Origin: BRH-c25 sp012519325
GTDB lineage: Bacteria > Bacillota > Clostridia > Lutisporales > Lutisporaceae
Assembly: GCA_050950645.1 (NCBI GenBank)
Contig: JBMNHZ010000016.1
Span: forward strand, 71,826-135,825
Reading direction: 5' to 3'
DNA: 64,000 bases
Below the pieces are notes generated by a model. That model made no database searches, had not been told where the DNA came from, and was given only the letters and a program-made list of their open reading frames with translations. The position numbers and the translations under genes are program-made. Positions 52,876-61,885 of the stretch are shown here, piece by piece. Numbering within the stretch: position 1 is the stretch's first letter; each line of letters begins with the position of its first letter.

Positions 52876-52967
52876 CTCCATATATAATATTATTCATATA
52901 TAATATCATTTATGATTTATAATATATATGCTTTATATATAATATTATAAATAGCTATAATTGTCAA
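52876..52967 (-). promoter_or_regulatory. marR-ftsH promoter with AT-rich repeats
   Basis: Minus-strand TTGACA (52962-52967) and TATTAT (52939-52944) are 17 bp apart. Between the start site and the ATG the DNA is nearly pure A/T with repeated ATATATAATATTAT-type units and a dyad ATCATAAATGAT, plausible MarR operator material. The upstream part of 52968-53188 has no gene. Confidence 0.6.
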
Positions 52968-53065
52968 ATAAAAAAGTCCGAAGTATGGCCTGCATAAATT
53001 GCAACATTAAATGTCGCATTCGTAAATTGCAAAAGTAAGTTCTACCCTTACACTCCTCCATAAAA

Positions 53066-53110
53066 ATATCCTCCTGATATATGCTGCCTACATATACCAG
53101 GAGGCTGCCG
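53066..53110 (-). terminator. Hairpin terminator downstream of carD
   Basis: The arms CCTCCTGATATATG and CATATACCAGGAGG (53072-53105) form a stem with a 7-nt loop. On the minus strand it is followed by ATATTTTTA. It lies ~80 bp after the carD stop. Confidence 0.6.
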
Positions 53111-53188
53111 GAACAATTTCAAGCCTATCATGCCAACAATAAGTATATTGCTCTAAAGGATAACACAGCCTATACCAGAGTAATCCTA

Positions 53189-53683
53189 TCATGAAATATG
53201 ATCAAGAATATAGGAAGGAACTTCATCAGGTGATATATCCAATACTACTGCAAACTCTTCATACAGGTTTTTTTCGGCAATCTTCATAATATCTTCATCT
53301 GACTTCTGTAACTTTTTACCGGCACGAAATTTTTCTTGTTTCATCTGATATATAGTCTTTATAAGCTTTACCCATTCTTCACTCTTACCTGTTTTAACAG
53401 CTGCCATAAAACTTTCTTTTCTTTCCCTGTCATTATCTATCCAGACAGTATCCTTTTCCGGCATAGAGGCTATCAAAGACAAAACCTGATCCCTTGTCAT
53501 AATTTTTCTTATAAAAACTTTTTTATTATTTACAGGAGTTTTAATAGTCATATTATTATCAAAAACCGGCTTCAATACATAGTATTCAGTTTCAGTATTG
53601 CTTATATCCTTGTCTTTTCTTATATCTACAATTTGATATACTCCTATTGAATTATATATAACATAATCATTAATTTTAAACAT
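53189..53683 (-). CDS. CarD-family transcription regulator
   Basis: About 164 residues. The N-terminal CarD/TRCF-type RNA-polymerase-interacting domain (MFKINDYVIYNSIGVYQIVDIRKDKD ... YYVLKPVFDNNMTIKTPVNNKKVFIRKIM) is followed by a helical DNA-binding part (~75-164). Proteins of this family bind the RNA polymerase beta subunit and stabilise open complexes. Start ATG 53681-53683 with AAGGAGG six bases upstream. IS copy 3 lies 141 bp upstream and may have removed distal promoter elements. Confidence 0.9.
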   Translation of the reverse strand: MFKINDYVIYNSIGVYQIVDIRKDKDISNTETEYYVLKPVFDNNMTIKTPVNNKKVFIRKIMTRDQVLSLIASMPEKDTVWIDNDRERKESFMAAVKTGKSEEWVKLIKTIYQMKQEKFRAGKKLQKSDEDIMKIAEKNLYEEFAVVLDISPDEVPSYILDHIS

Positions 53684-53824
53684 AACATCCTCCTTGGTTC
53701 CGTACCATATTCCCAATAATCATTTGTTCCTGTAAAAAATAAGCTTGCCGACTCAGGTAAACCTTATAACTATACTTTAATTGTACCATAAAAAAGCTTT
53801 TTTTCCTAAAAGGCTTTAATTTTA

Positions 53825-55647
53825 GTTACTGTCAAGTAAATGTTGGCAACTTTCCTTCATACAAATTTTTTGTAAATGTATTTGTAAATTTGATCGCATT
53901 TATTCCACGTTCCTATTGACATGGGGACCCCTGTACCCTCTGGACTCCTGTTTTTAGGCGGAATTAGCCTATATTTTATGCGTCTTTCCGCCGCCAAGAT
54001 TTTACCAGAGGGTACCACCCCATGTAAATAGGCTTTCGCGGCATAAACGCTATGTTTAGTTATATTACCTATAGACTAAATCGGTGAAATTTCTCATGTC
54101 AAACATGCTGCGTATTGCTTTCCTCCCATTGGTAACTGGATAATTCGTAAATGGTCTTTGCCCCTTGTGTATATTCCCGTCTTTACCTTTCCCGTCTTTT
54201 TTAGGAGCTTTCGATGCACTTAGTATCTGAATTATCTCCGCAGTTTTTTCTTCCGGTAATACAATCTTTGAAAACCTTTCAACAACCTCATTTAATCGTT
54301 TACTCGCCTTGGCAGCTAATAACTTACCTAAATTATTAGCTCCTTCGATACTCCAGCTTGCTTTACGATGTTTCATCCTCTGGGATATTATGTCACATAT
54401 GTGATGTTCCATAGTCCCGAGATTGCGGTACTCTATCCCTAAAGGGGGCTTTGGAATATCTAACCCTCTTTCCTGGTAAGGTATTAAGCCGTCTCGGTTT
54501 TCTTTAAAATATGAGTATAATCCCTTAAGCTTCTTTTGCTCTTTTTCGTCTTCTGCATTATTTACTAATCCCGCAATATATGTTAAAGTCTCATTAATTT
54601 CGTTGTTATTCAAAAGTTTTAGTATGGCTTTTCTTTGTTCCGCATCCCTTACACTTTTCAGTATTGCCTTATTTTTATGGAAAGGATCAAGCTGATAATG
54701 TACTGTATCATCTATACCATGCTTTATCCAGTCAGCTCCGTCACCATTAAGTATCCTCATTTGTATCTCATCGACATTGTATTCCATTGCTATCATTGCT
54801 TCTTTTATTCTGTAAAACTCAGATATATCTTCAAAGCCTGCACAGGCTACTTTATTTACCAGTTCGTATCTATTCTTGCTGACTTCTTTCCAGCCTTCAT
54901 ATGCTACGGCTACTTTCATTTCAAGCTTCTTGCCTGACTTCGGGCGGTCCTTCCCTTGTATATTTATATATACCCCGTCTGCCTCTTCAAAAAGAACCGG
55001 AACTTCCTTTTCCCCACACAATTGATTCTTCTCTGCTGCTTTAGCCAGTTCGGTTTCACTTTCTTTTACCTTTTGCCCTAAAGCTTGAACCACATTCCAT
55101 ACACCGCCATGGCTGATACTTTGTCCCGTTAGCTCAGTTATATTATCTGCAGCATTACGGTAAGATGTTATGCTGGCGTTTTCTACTATCTTTTCCGCCA
55201 GGTTTGTCGATATCAGCCCTATCGTATCGAATCCCAAAAGTTCATCCAACAAATATATAAATGATTTTCTGCCTTCATCATCTTTACTTTCATAAATTAC
55301 ACGGGAAAATTCGACTTCTCCCATAAGGGTTTTTATTGATGTGTCCCTCCCTCCTCTATGTCTATATTTTGATTTATCTCTTTCTTCTGCAAGCCTCTTA
55401 TCCATTGCTTCTAAAACACTTTTAAGAATTTCGCGAGCTATCTGGCATCCATAAGCATAAATTTCCTTTTCTAACCTATTGAATGATAAATCCTTTTCAT
55501 TTACAATTATATCAATCATACAAATCACTCCTGTCTATGTTTTCTTAGCAATTACATTTTACAGTTTGATTTGTATGATGGGAAGGGGTTTTTGCCTCTT
55601 CCTTTTATTTTTGCCAATTATTTTGCCAATGAAAATTATACTCTAAG
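53825..55647 (-). mobile_element. ISLre2-family insertion sequence, copy 3 (1823 bp)
   Basis: Same ends and orientation as copy 1, with the perfect 9-bp target duplication TTAATTTTA (53816-53824 and 55648-55656). It is inserted between carD and the cupin gene. It contains the 105-nt hairpin (53920-54024). No difference from copy 1 was noticed. Confidence 0.95.
54065..55519 (-). CDS. ISLre2-family transposase, copy 3
   Basis: 484 residues, identical in translation to copy 1, with intact frame from the ATG at 55517-55519 (AGGAGT seven bases upstream) to 54065. Copies 1 and 3 are the intact transposase sources in the window. Confidence 0.95.
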   Translation of the reverse strand: MIDIIVNEKDLSFNRLEKEIYAYGCQIAREILKSVLEAMDKRLAEERDKSKYRHRGGRDTSIKTLMGEVEFSRVIYESKDDEGRKSFIYLLDELLGFDTIGLISTNLAEKIVENASITSYRNAADNITELTGQSISHGGVWNVVQALGQKVKESETELAKAAEKNQLCGEKEVPVLFEEADGVYINIQGKDRPKSGKKLEMKVAVAYEGWKEVSKNRYELVNKVACAGFEDISEFYRIKEAMIAMEYNVDEIQMRILNGDGADWIKHGIDDTVHYQLDPFHKNKAILKSVRDAEQRKAILKLLNNNEINETLTYIAGLVNNAEDEKEQKKLKGLYSYFKENRDGLIPYQERGLDIPKPPLGIEYRNLGTMEHHICDIISQRMKHRKASWSIEGANNLGKLLAAKASKRLNEVVERFSKIVLPEEKTAEIIQILSASKAPKKDGKGKDGNIHKGQRPFTNYPVTNGRKAIRSMFDMRNFTDLVYR

Positions 55648-55732
55648 TTAATTTTAAGAGGACGTGAACCAAGCACGATTTGTGAGGATATACATATAAT
55701 GGTATTATTACTCTTTGAAAGGAATGATCAAT

Positions 55733-56203
55733 GTGTATCAAAAGTATCCATGCCCATATATCCACTGCCCTATGATGGATTACGAATTAGAGGATTACGG
55801 GCCGGAGCCCTTTGCAGTCAATATTGAAGAGATTACCAAACTGAATGATAATTACCGTACTGCTTTATGGACAGGAAGACATTTGCAGCTTACCCTGATG
55901 AGCATCAGGGTTGGAGGCGATATAGGCCTGGAAATACACCCCAACGTTGATCAATTCATACGTATCGAAGAAGGCCAGGGAATAGTCAAAATGGGGGATA
56001 GAAAAGACCGGTTGGATTTTCAGGAAAGGGTCTATGATGATTTTGCGTTCATTATACCTGCCGGCAAATGGCACAACCTTATCAATACAGGAAATAAACC
56101 GATTAAACTTTACTCTATTTATGCACCGCCCCAGCATCCGCACGGTACAGTTCATAAAACCAAGGCCATTGCGCAGGCAGCTGAAGAAAGCCACAGCCGA
56201 TAA
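55733..56203 (+). CDS. Cupin-domain protein
   Basis: About 157 residues. A single cupin barrel with metal-site motif 1 GLEIHPNVDQFIRIEEGQG (His and Glu ligands) and motif 2 IIPAGKWHNLINTGNKPIKLYSIYAPPQHPHG. Small cupins of this kind often bind sugars or act as dioxygenases or isomerases; the reaction is unknown. I favour the GTG at 55733, nine bases from AAAGGA; an ATG at 55724 touches that site. IS copy 3 is ~80 bp upstream. Confidence 0.8.
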   Translation: MYQKYPCPYIHCPMMDYELEDYGPEPFAVNIEEITKLNDNYRTALWTGRHLQLTLMSIRVGGDIGLEIHPNVDQFIRIEEGQGIVKMGDRKDRLDFQERVYDDFAFIIPAGKWHNLINTGNKPIKLYSIYAPPQHPHGTVHKTKAIAQAAEESHSR

Positions 56204-56210
56204 AAATAGA

Positions 56211-56242
56211 AAAAACAAGTACGGTTTTCCGTACTTGTTTTT
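56211..56242. terminator. Bidirectional terminator between cupin and hemerythrin genes
   Basis: A perfect palindromic stem AAAAACAAGTACGG / CCGTACTTGTTTTT with a 4-nt loop. It serves the convergent genes on both sides. Confidence 0.92.
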
Positions 56243-56249
56243 CTTTCTT

Positions 56250-56639
56250 TTATTCCGCGATCTGTTTATCCTTTTTCAGAATATGCTCTATCAGCCACGT
56301 ATCCAAAAAGTCGACCAGTTCCAGAAGCGTTTCTTTTTGGTTTTCATCTATTTTTTCAGAATCATACTCGTCAATTTTTTCTATAAAATCCTTATGAGCG
56401 ACTTTCTGTGAGAGAATCCGTTTGTAACCTATGCTCTCCATATATTCCTCTTCATGCTTGAAATGATACCTGGCATAATCCTTCAGTTCGTTAACCACCT
56501 TTAAAATATAGTCGTACTTATCCGGCAGGAACTGGTTGGTCAGCAACTCATAACATTCATTCGCTATGGCGAAAAGCCTGGTATGCTCATCGTCTATGAA
56601 TTTTATTCCGGTATAGTATTCCTGTTTCATTTCATACAT
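56250..56639 (-). CDS. Bacteriohemerythrin
   Basis: 129-residue four-helix diiron oxygen-binding protein. Iron ligands follow the family order: IKFIDDEHTRLFAI (His), YHFKHEEEYM (HxxxE), AHKDFIEKI (His) and LIEHILKKD (HxxxD). Likely stores, delivers or scavenges O2 in an anaerobe. AGGGGG lies eight bases from the ATG. Confidence 0.92.
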   Translation of the reverse strand: MYEMKQEYYTGIKFIDDEHTRLFAIANECYELLTNQFLPDKYDYILKVVNELKDYARYHFKHEEEYMESIGYKRILSQKVAHKDFIEKIDEYDSEKIDENQKETLLELVDFLDTWLIEHILKKDKQIAE

Positions 56640-56678
56640 AATTGTACCCCCTTACTACAATCCAGAATTATTCCGTAT

Positions 56679-58163
56679 TTATTTGTGATAAAGCTTCTTT
56701 GACTGGTATTGAGGCTCGCATGTAATATTAATGCCCAGCTTATGAAAAACATTTTCATCAACTTTTGATAATATTACCGTGGAATGTGCCTCACAACCCC
56801 TCAGCTTGGACAGCTGCTGTATTGCCATTTCTGCGGTAGGGTTCGTTGTTGCGCATATTGACAATGCTATCAGTATCTCGTCGGTATGCAAACGTGGATT
56901 ATGGTTATTCATATGCTTTACTTTCAAAGCCTGGATAGGCTCGATTATAATGGGAGAAATCAGGTGCATATCATGATTTATGCCTCCTAATTCTTTTAGT
57001 GCATTCAATAATAGTGCGGCAGAAGCACCAAGTAAAGAGGTAGTTTTCCCTGTTACAATACGCCCGTCATTCAGCTGCAGTGCCACGGCAGGGCCATTTG
57101 TAGCTTCTGAGCGCTCTAATGCTGCATTTACTACTGGACGGCATTTGGGCGAAATACCCAATGTGTTCATTAAGAGTTCCAGCTTGTATACTTCAGTTTT
57201 TTCAGCCAGGCCTTGCCTTTGGGCACATCTGGTATTATAATACCTGCGTATAACTTCTTGTTCTGACGCTTTGCATACAGCCTCTTCGTCCGTAATGCAA
57301 AAACCCGCCATATTTACACCCATATCCGTCGGACTTTTATAAGGAGACTTTCCTGAAATATTGTCAAGTATAGTGTTTAATACGGGAAAAATTTCTATAT
57401 CCCTATTATAGTTAACGGCTGTAACACCATAGGCATCCAAGTGGAACGGGTCTATCATATTCACATCATTCAGGTCGGTGGTTGCCGCCTCGTATGCTAT
57501 ATTGACAGGATGCTTCAAAGGCAGGTTCCATATCGGGAAGGTTTCAAACTTTGCATATCCGGCCTTTATGCCGCGTTCATACTCATGATAAAGCTGCGAA
57601 AGACAGGTGGCCATTTTGCCGCTTCCCGGCCCCGGAGCAGTAACCACAATCAGGGAGCGGGCAGTTTCAATATAGTCATTCTTGCCATATCCGTCTTTAC
57701 TAACAATAAGCGGTATGTTGGAAGGATAATCAGCGATGGGATAATGTCTGTAAACCTTTATACCGAGATTGCCAAGGCGTTTTTGAAACGAATCGGTTGA
57801 GAAATTAGGGCGGTAGCGTGTGATAACAACGCTTCCCACATATAAGCCGATTTCACGAAATGCGTCAATCAGGCGCATTATATCCTGATCATATGTAATC
57901 CCAAAATCCCCGCGCCTCTTGCTTCTTTCAATATCATCAGCCGAAATTGCAATTACAATTTCCACCTTATCTTTAAGCTGCAGCAGCATTTTTACTTTAC
58001 TGTCCGGTTTGAAACCGGGAAGCACACGGGAAGCGTGGTAATCGTCAAAAAGCTTTCCGCCAAATTCAAGATACAGCTTCCCTCCAAAAAATTCAATCCG
58101 TTCGAGAATTTTCTGTGATTGCAGCTGAAGATACTTATCATTATCAAATCCAATTCTATTCAT
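56679..58163 (-). CDS. DUF1846 (UPF0371) protein
   Basis: About 494 residues matching the widespread DUF1846 family of uncertain function. Visible blocks: GFDNDKYLQLQSQKILERIEFFGGKLYLEFGGKLFDDYHASRVLPGF, a glycine-rich loop VVTAPGPGSGKMATCLSQLYHE, and LKHPVNIAYEAATTDLNDVNMIDPFHLDAYG. The length is normal. Start ATG 58161-58163 behind GGAG (seven bases). It has its own promoter upstream. Confidence 0.92.
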   Translation of the reverse strand: MNRIGFDNDKYLQLQSQKILERIEFFGGKLYLEFGGKLFDDYHASRVLPGFKPDSKVKMLLQLKDKVEIVIAISADDIERSKRRGDFGITYDQDIMRLIDAFREIGLYVGSVVITRYRPNFSTDSFQKRLGNLGIKVYRHYPIADYPSNIPLIVSKDGYGKNDYIETARSLIVVTAPGPGSGKMATCLSQLYHEYERGIKAGYAKFETFPIWNLPLKHPVNIAYEAATTDLNDVNMIDPFHLDAYGVTAVNYNRDIEIFPVLNTILDNISGKSPYKSPTDMGVNMAGFCITDEEAVCKASEQEVIRRYYNTRCAQRQGLAEKTEVYKLELLMNTLGISPKCRPVVNAALERSEATNGPAVALQLNDGRIVTGKTTSLLGASAALLLNALKELGGINHDMHLISPIIIEPIQALKVKHMNNHNPRLHTDEILIALSICATTNPTAEMAIQQLSKLRGCEAHSTVILSKVDENVFHKLGINITCEPQYQSKKLYHK

Positions 58164-58230
58164 CTTCGTTCTCCAATACAATGACTATTTTAAAAAATTC
58201 CACAAAAGCAGTATGTATGTTTACTTAAAA

Positions 58231-58259
58231 ATGATAATACACATAGGTTCAACTGTCAA
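58231..58259 (-). promoter_or_regulatory. Sigma-A promoter of the DUF1846 gene
   Basis: Minus-strand TTGACA (58254-58259) and TATCAT (58231-58236) with 17-bp spacing. The gap 58182-58296 holds nothing else recognised. Confidence 0.7.
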
Positions 58260-58296
58260 CCTTCTTCCGAAAATCCTCTTTCCCCTTGGAAGCCTC

Positions 58297-60180
58297 CTAC
58301 ACCTTTATATTATATTTTTTTATTTTGCTGTATAATGTATTCCTTCTTATGCCCAAAGCTTCTGCTGAATGGGTAATATTTCCGTTGTACTTTTTCAGTA
58401 CTTTCTTCAGATGTGCTTTTTCCATACTTTCCAGATTAAAATTAGAATCTTGACTGCCGGCATTCAGCGCCTCTTCAGTATGTCTTTCCTGACCGAAATA
58501 ACCATAAGGTATGGATTCGGTATAGATAATGAGCTCTACAAAATTCTCAAGCTCTCTGATATTTCCGGGCCAATTATATTCAACCATAATCTTTTTATAT
58601 TCTTCCGGGATCACTATTTCTTTTTTCCCAAGACGTTCAGAAATGCTTTTCATAAAATAATCCGTCAGCCGCAAAATATCACTCTTTCTTTGGCTTAAGA
58701 GTGGTAAAAACAAAGGCAGCACGTTCAGCCTGTAAAATAAGTCCTTTCTGAATCTCCCAAGCTGTACTTCCTTTTTCAAATCCTTATTTGTGGCAGCAAT
58801 AACCCTTACATCCACAGGTATGGGCTTTGTGCTGCCGATTCTTGTAATAATTCCTTCCTGAAGGACTCTCAGAAGCTTGGTTTGCATATCCAGGGACATT
58901 TCACCTATCTCGTCCAGCATAATGGTACCCCCTGCGGCCAATTCGAATTTGCCCACATTTCCTCCTTTTTTTGCCCCTGTATAGGCACCTTCCTCATATC
59001 CGAAAAGCTCGGATTCGATAAGCTGATTTGGAATGGCACCGCAATTCAAAGCTACAAACGGGCCGTCCATTCTCTTGCTGTAATTGTGAATCGCTTGTGC
59101 AAATACTTCCTTCCCTGTTCCGCTTTCACCCATAATAAGTATTGTAGACTTGCTGTCTGCAATCTTTTTTGCATATTCTACAATTTTTAAAAAGTTCTCG
59201 TCTTTTCCTATTATTTTATCAAAGGTATAATATGCCTGATATTCGCTTTTTCTCTTTTCTTTCCTTTCTCTTTTAATTTCTTCAAAAACATATACAATCT
59301 CTATACTGTCATCAATTGAATTATAAATGGGGTTGGCAATCAGACGGCAAGGAAACCGTTTCCTAAACGCCGTAACATTTATTTCCTGAGATATATTTCC
59401 GCCTTGGCGGATATATTTGTTAATACTGTCCCACTCCTCAATGATTTCACTCATATCTTCTGCTTCCAGCCGGTTATCCTTGTTCCCCAATAATTCCAAG
59501 GCTTTGTTGTTATTAATTTTAACCTTGCCGTTTATGTCGGAGGTTACGATTGCAATGGGCATAGTGTTAAATATCGTATTTATATGCTTGTAGTTGATAT
59601 CCTGTAAATTATTGAATTCCTTGACCTTGATCATTTCTTCAATTGCATTTGAAGCAGCAATGACCATGCCCAATGTATGAGGATGCACATTTTCGGTATA
59701 TCCTGTAAGATCTAAGACACCGATAAGTTTTCCGCGATGGTCCTTTATAGGTGCACCGGAACAGGTCCATCTGTGATATGCCTTTATAAAATGATCCTTG
59801 CCCGACAATTGTACAGGCTCTCCGGTTTTAATGACTAAAGCCATTGCATTGGTTCCAATGCTTTCCTCATTCATAAAAGCACCGGGAATCATTTTTAAAT
59901 CAAAAGCTTCGGACAGTATTTTTTCATCTCCGATAGCATTCAATATACATCCTTCTCCATCAGTAAGAAGAGCAAAGAAATTATGGCCCTTTACAAAATT
60001 AATCAACTGTTCCATATAAGGCGCTGCAGTTAAAATCATACTCCTATTTTCGGAAAATCTTTTTTGCAGCTCTGTTTCATTGATGATTTTACTGCTGATA
60101 ACCTGATCCTCTTTAATATTTAATTTTCTGCATCTTTCATGAGAAAGCTCAATTACATGCCTGTAATCAGTGTTATTCAT
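58297..60180 (-). CDS. Sigma-54-dependent activator, AcoR-like (GAF-PAS-AAA-Fis)
   Basis: 627 residues. An AcoR-type GAF region (~50-190, GAFMNEESIGTNAMALVIKTGEPVQLSGKDHF), a PAS domain (~205-310), an AAA+ sigma-54 interaction module (~325-555: Walker A GESGTGKE, GAYTGAKKGG in place of GAFTGA, Walker B TIMLDEIGEM) and a C-terminal Fis helix-turn-helix (ITHSAEALGIRRNTLYSKIKKY). It should activate a -24/-12 promoter, most likely that of the molybdoenzyme cassette it closes. Starts 12 bp after the phosphatase gene. Confidence 0.92.
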   Translation of the reverse strand: MNNTDYRHVIELSHERCRKLNIKEDQVISSKIINETELQKRFSENRSMILTAAPYMEQLINFVKGHNFFALLTDGEGCILNAIGDEKILSEAFDLKMIPGAFMNEESIGTNAMALVIKTGEPVQLSGKDHFIKAYHRWTCSGAPIKDHRGKLIGVLDLTGYTENVHPHTLGMVIAASNAIEEMIKVKEFNNLQDINYKHINTIFNTMPIAIVTSDINGKVKINNNKALELLGNKDNRLEAEDMSEIIEEWDSINKYIRQGGNISQEINVTAFRKRFPCRLIANPIYNSIDDSIEIVYVFEEIKRERKEKRKSEYQAYYTFDKIIGKDENFLKIVEYAKKIADSKSTILIMGESGTGKEVFAQAIHNYSKRMDGPFVALNCGAIPNQLIESELFGYEEGAYTGAKKGGNVGKFELAAGGTIMLDEIGEMSLDMQTKLLRVLQEGIITRIGSTKPIPVDVRVIAATNKDLKKEVQLGRFRKDLFYRLNVLPLFLPLLSQRKSDILRLTDYFMKSISERLGKKEIVIPEEYKKIMVEYNWPGNIRELENFVELIIYTESIPYGYFGQERHTEEALNAGSQDSNFNLESMEKAHLKKVLKKYNGNITHSAEALGIRRNTLYSKIKKYNIKV

Positions 60181-60192
60181 CCCTATACTCCT

Positions 60193-60786
60193 TTACAGCA
60201 CGGTTTCATAATTCCAATTCTGATGCTTTTTGTCCATATATAGTATGTTCACACAGCCGTAAGGCTGGGGCAGTTTCATAATATCCCTCAGAGGCAATGC
60301 TATAAGTCTGCTTATAATTACTCTGTTAACTCCTGCATGGGCAATAATAAGTATATTCCCATCAGTACTGTCAATGATTCTGTCAAATGCCGGCATCACT
60401 CTTCTCTGAAGCTGTTCAAAACTCTCCCCCCCCGGCGGAGCAAAGCAATCCATATATATTCCCCGTTTTTTATATTGCTCCGGAAAATGGCTTTTTATAT
60501 AGGCAAAGGACTTGCCCTCCCATTCTCCCAAATTGATTTCCTTCAATGCATCAACCCGTATTCCTTCAATACCTTTGCTTTTCAACACTATTTCAGATGT
60601 TTGTACGCATCTTATCAAAGGGCTGATGTATGCCTTTTCTATATCGATATCGGAAAAATAGGCTTTCAGCCTGTATGCCTGAGCCCGCCCTTTATCATTT
60701 AGCGGCAAATCTGTAATCCCGATATAACGTTTTTCCCTGCCGCAGTCAATTTCACCATGCCTGACAAGATATATCCTTCTATTCAT
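60193..60786 (-). CDS. Histidine phosphatase family protein
   Basis: 197 residues of the phosphoglycerate-mutase/CobC branch: the phospho-His motif IYLVRHGEID at the N-terminus, GITDLPLNDKGRAQA, SPLIRCVQTSEI, the catalytic E in LGEWEGKSF, and the second His in ILIIAHAGVNR. CobC members dephosphorylate alpha-ribazole phosphate; here the neighbours (MocA-HD, XdhC, CoA ligase) point to another small phosphate ester. Its start overlaps the MocA-HD gene by eight bases. Confidence 0.85.
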   Translation of the reverse strand: MNRRIYLVRHGEIDCGREKRYIGITDLPLNDKGRAQAYRLKAYFSDIDIEKAYISPLIRCVQTSEIVLKSKGIEGIRVDALKEINLGEWEGKSFAYIKSHFPEQYKKRGIYMDCFAPPGGESFEQLQRRVMPAFDRIIDSTDGNILIIAHAGVNRVIISRLIALPLRDIMKLPQPYGCVNILYMDKKHQNWNYETVL

Positions 60787-61885
60787 ATATTAAACCTTTT
60801 CCGGAAATTCTTTTTATCTTCTGCAGTATTTTTCCTGCTGTATCAAATCTCTTGTTGATTTTATCCTGTGCCTCCGTATTCTCATTATATACACTCATGT
60901 ACTGGGCTCGCCTTTCTTCAAGGGGCATTATCCTGTCCCCCTTCACTAGCTTGTCGGCCAAATAAAGTATTTCATTCTCGGTAATCATACCATTTTCATC
61001 AACATCCAAATCAATATGCGTCGATATGATGTATCCTACCCGTTCATACCCTATTTCCTTAAGAATCGCTGCCCCTTTCATATCGTGATTTTTTTCACCC
61101 TTTGCAATATCATGCAGCATTGCGGCAGCTTCCAGGGCTGCGGCATCCAACACATGCCCGCAGCATTTCAAATGCTCCAAAATGTCAAGGGATACCCTGG
61201 CTACCTCCATACAATGCCTGACAATATTCTCCGGAACATTATAGCTTTTCAGGATGGCATTACATTCACTTCTATTCGGCGCACAGGAAAGATAATGGTT
61301 CAATAATGCATCATAGTCTTTTTTTTCATCCATATCCATTATAACCATTGAATCAAAAACAGCGACTTCCATTGAATCTTCCGGAAAGTTCAGAAGCATC
61401 CTTTCCAGTCCGCCTTCTCCGGAGCCGCTCAATATAGGATGCCTGTATTTAATGTCAATCAAAGGAGGATGTCCCCTTTTTCCGCAATAAACAGGGTAAA
61501 GGATACCTTTTCCGCATCTCCGGTATTCTCTTTTCATCAGCTCTAATGTATGCTTTTTTACCAGAGGTATATCCACGGGCATAATGAAAAATGCCTCAAT
61601 GCTCTCATCAAGGAATTTCACACCTTTTAATACCGAAGAGTACATCCCTTGGGAATAGTTTTCATTCCTTATGCATATAACGCCGGAATCCTTCAGTTTG
61701 TCTTCCACCTCGGAACCCCTGTACCCGACTACAACGATAATCTTTTCTATGCCTGCATCTTTAAGCGTATTGACTACCGTTTCAACAGCAGTACGCCCGC
61801 CAAATTCCAAAAACGGCTTGAAGCTGTTCATCCTGGAAGAATAGCCTGCCGCCAGGACGATTGAAGCTATTTTACCGTTTTTCAT
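60779..61885 (-). CDS. MocA-like nucleotidyltransferase fused to HD domain
   Basis: 368 residues. The N-terminal NTP-transferase (~1-200: SIVLAAGYSSRMNSFKPFLEFGG, VVGYRGSEVEDKL, MPVDIPLVKKHTLELM) is like MocA/MobA, which attach CMP or GMP to molybdopterin. The C-terminal HD domain (~215-365) has HCMEVARVSLDIL and AAMLHDIAKGEKNHD. I recall the same fusion annotated next to molybdenum hydroxylase genes, e.g. around DVU_1551 of Desulfovibrio vulgaris. It overlaps xdhC by 14 bp. Possibly modifies the Mo cofactor; the HD substrate is unknown. Confidence 0.85.
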   Translation of the reverse strand: MKNGKIASIVLAAGYSSRMNSFKPFLEFGGRTAVETVVNTLKDAGIEKIIVVVGYRGSEVEDKLKDSGVICIRNENYSQGMYSSVLKGVKFLDESIEAFFIMPVDIPLVKKHTLELMKREYRRCGKGILYPVYCGKRGHPPLIDIKYRHPILSGSGEGGLERMLLNFPEDSMEVAVFDSMVIMDMDEKKDYDALLNHYLSCAPNRSECNAILKSYNVPENIVRHCMEVARVSLDILEHLKCCGHVLDAAALEAAAMLHDIAKGEKNHDMKGAAILKEIGYERVGYIISTHIDLDVDENGMITENEILYLADKLVKGDRIMPLEERRAQYMSVYNENTEAQDKINKRFDTAGKILQKIKRISGKGLIYE

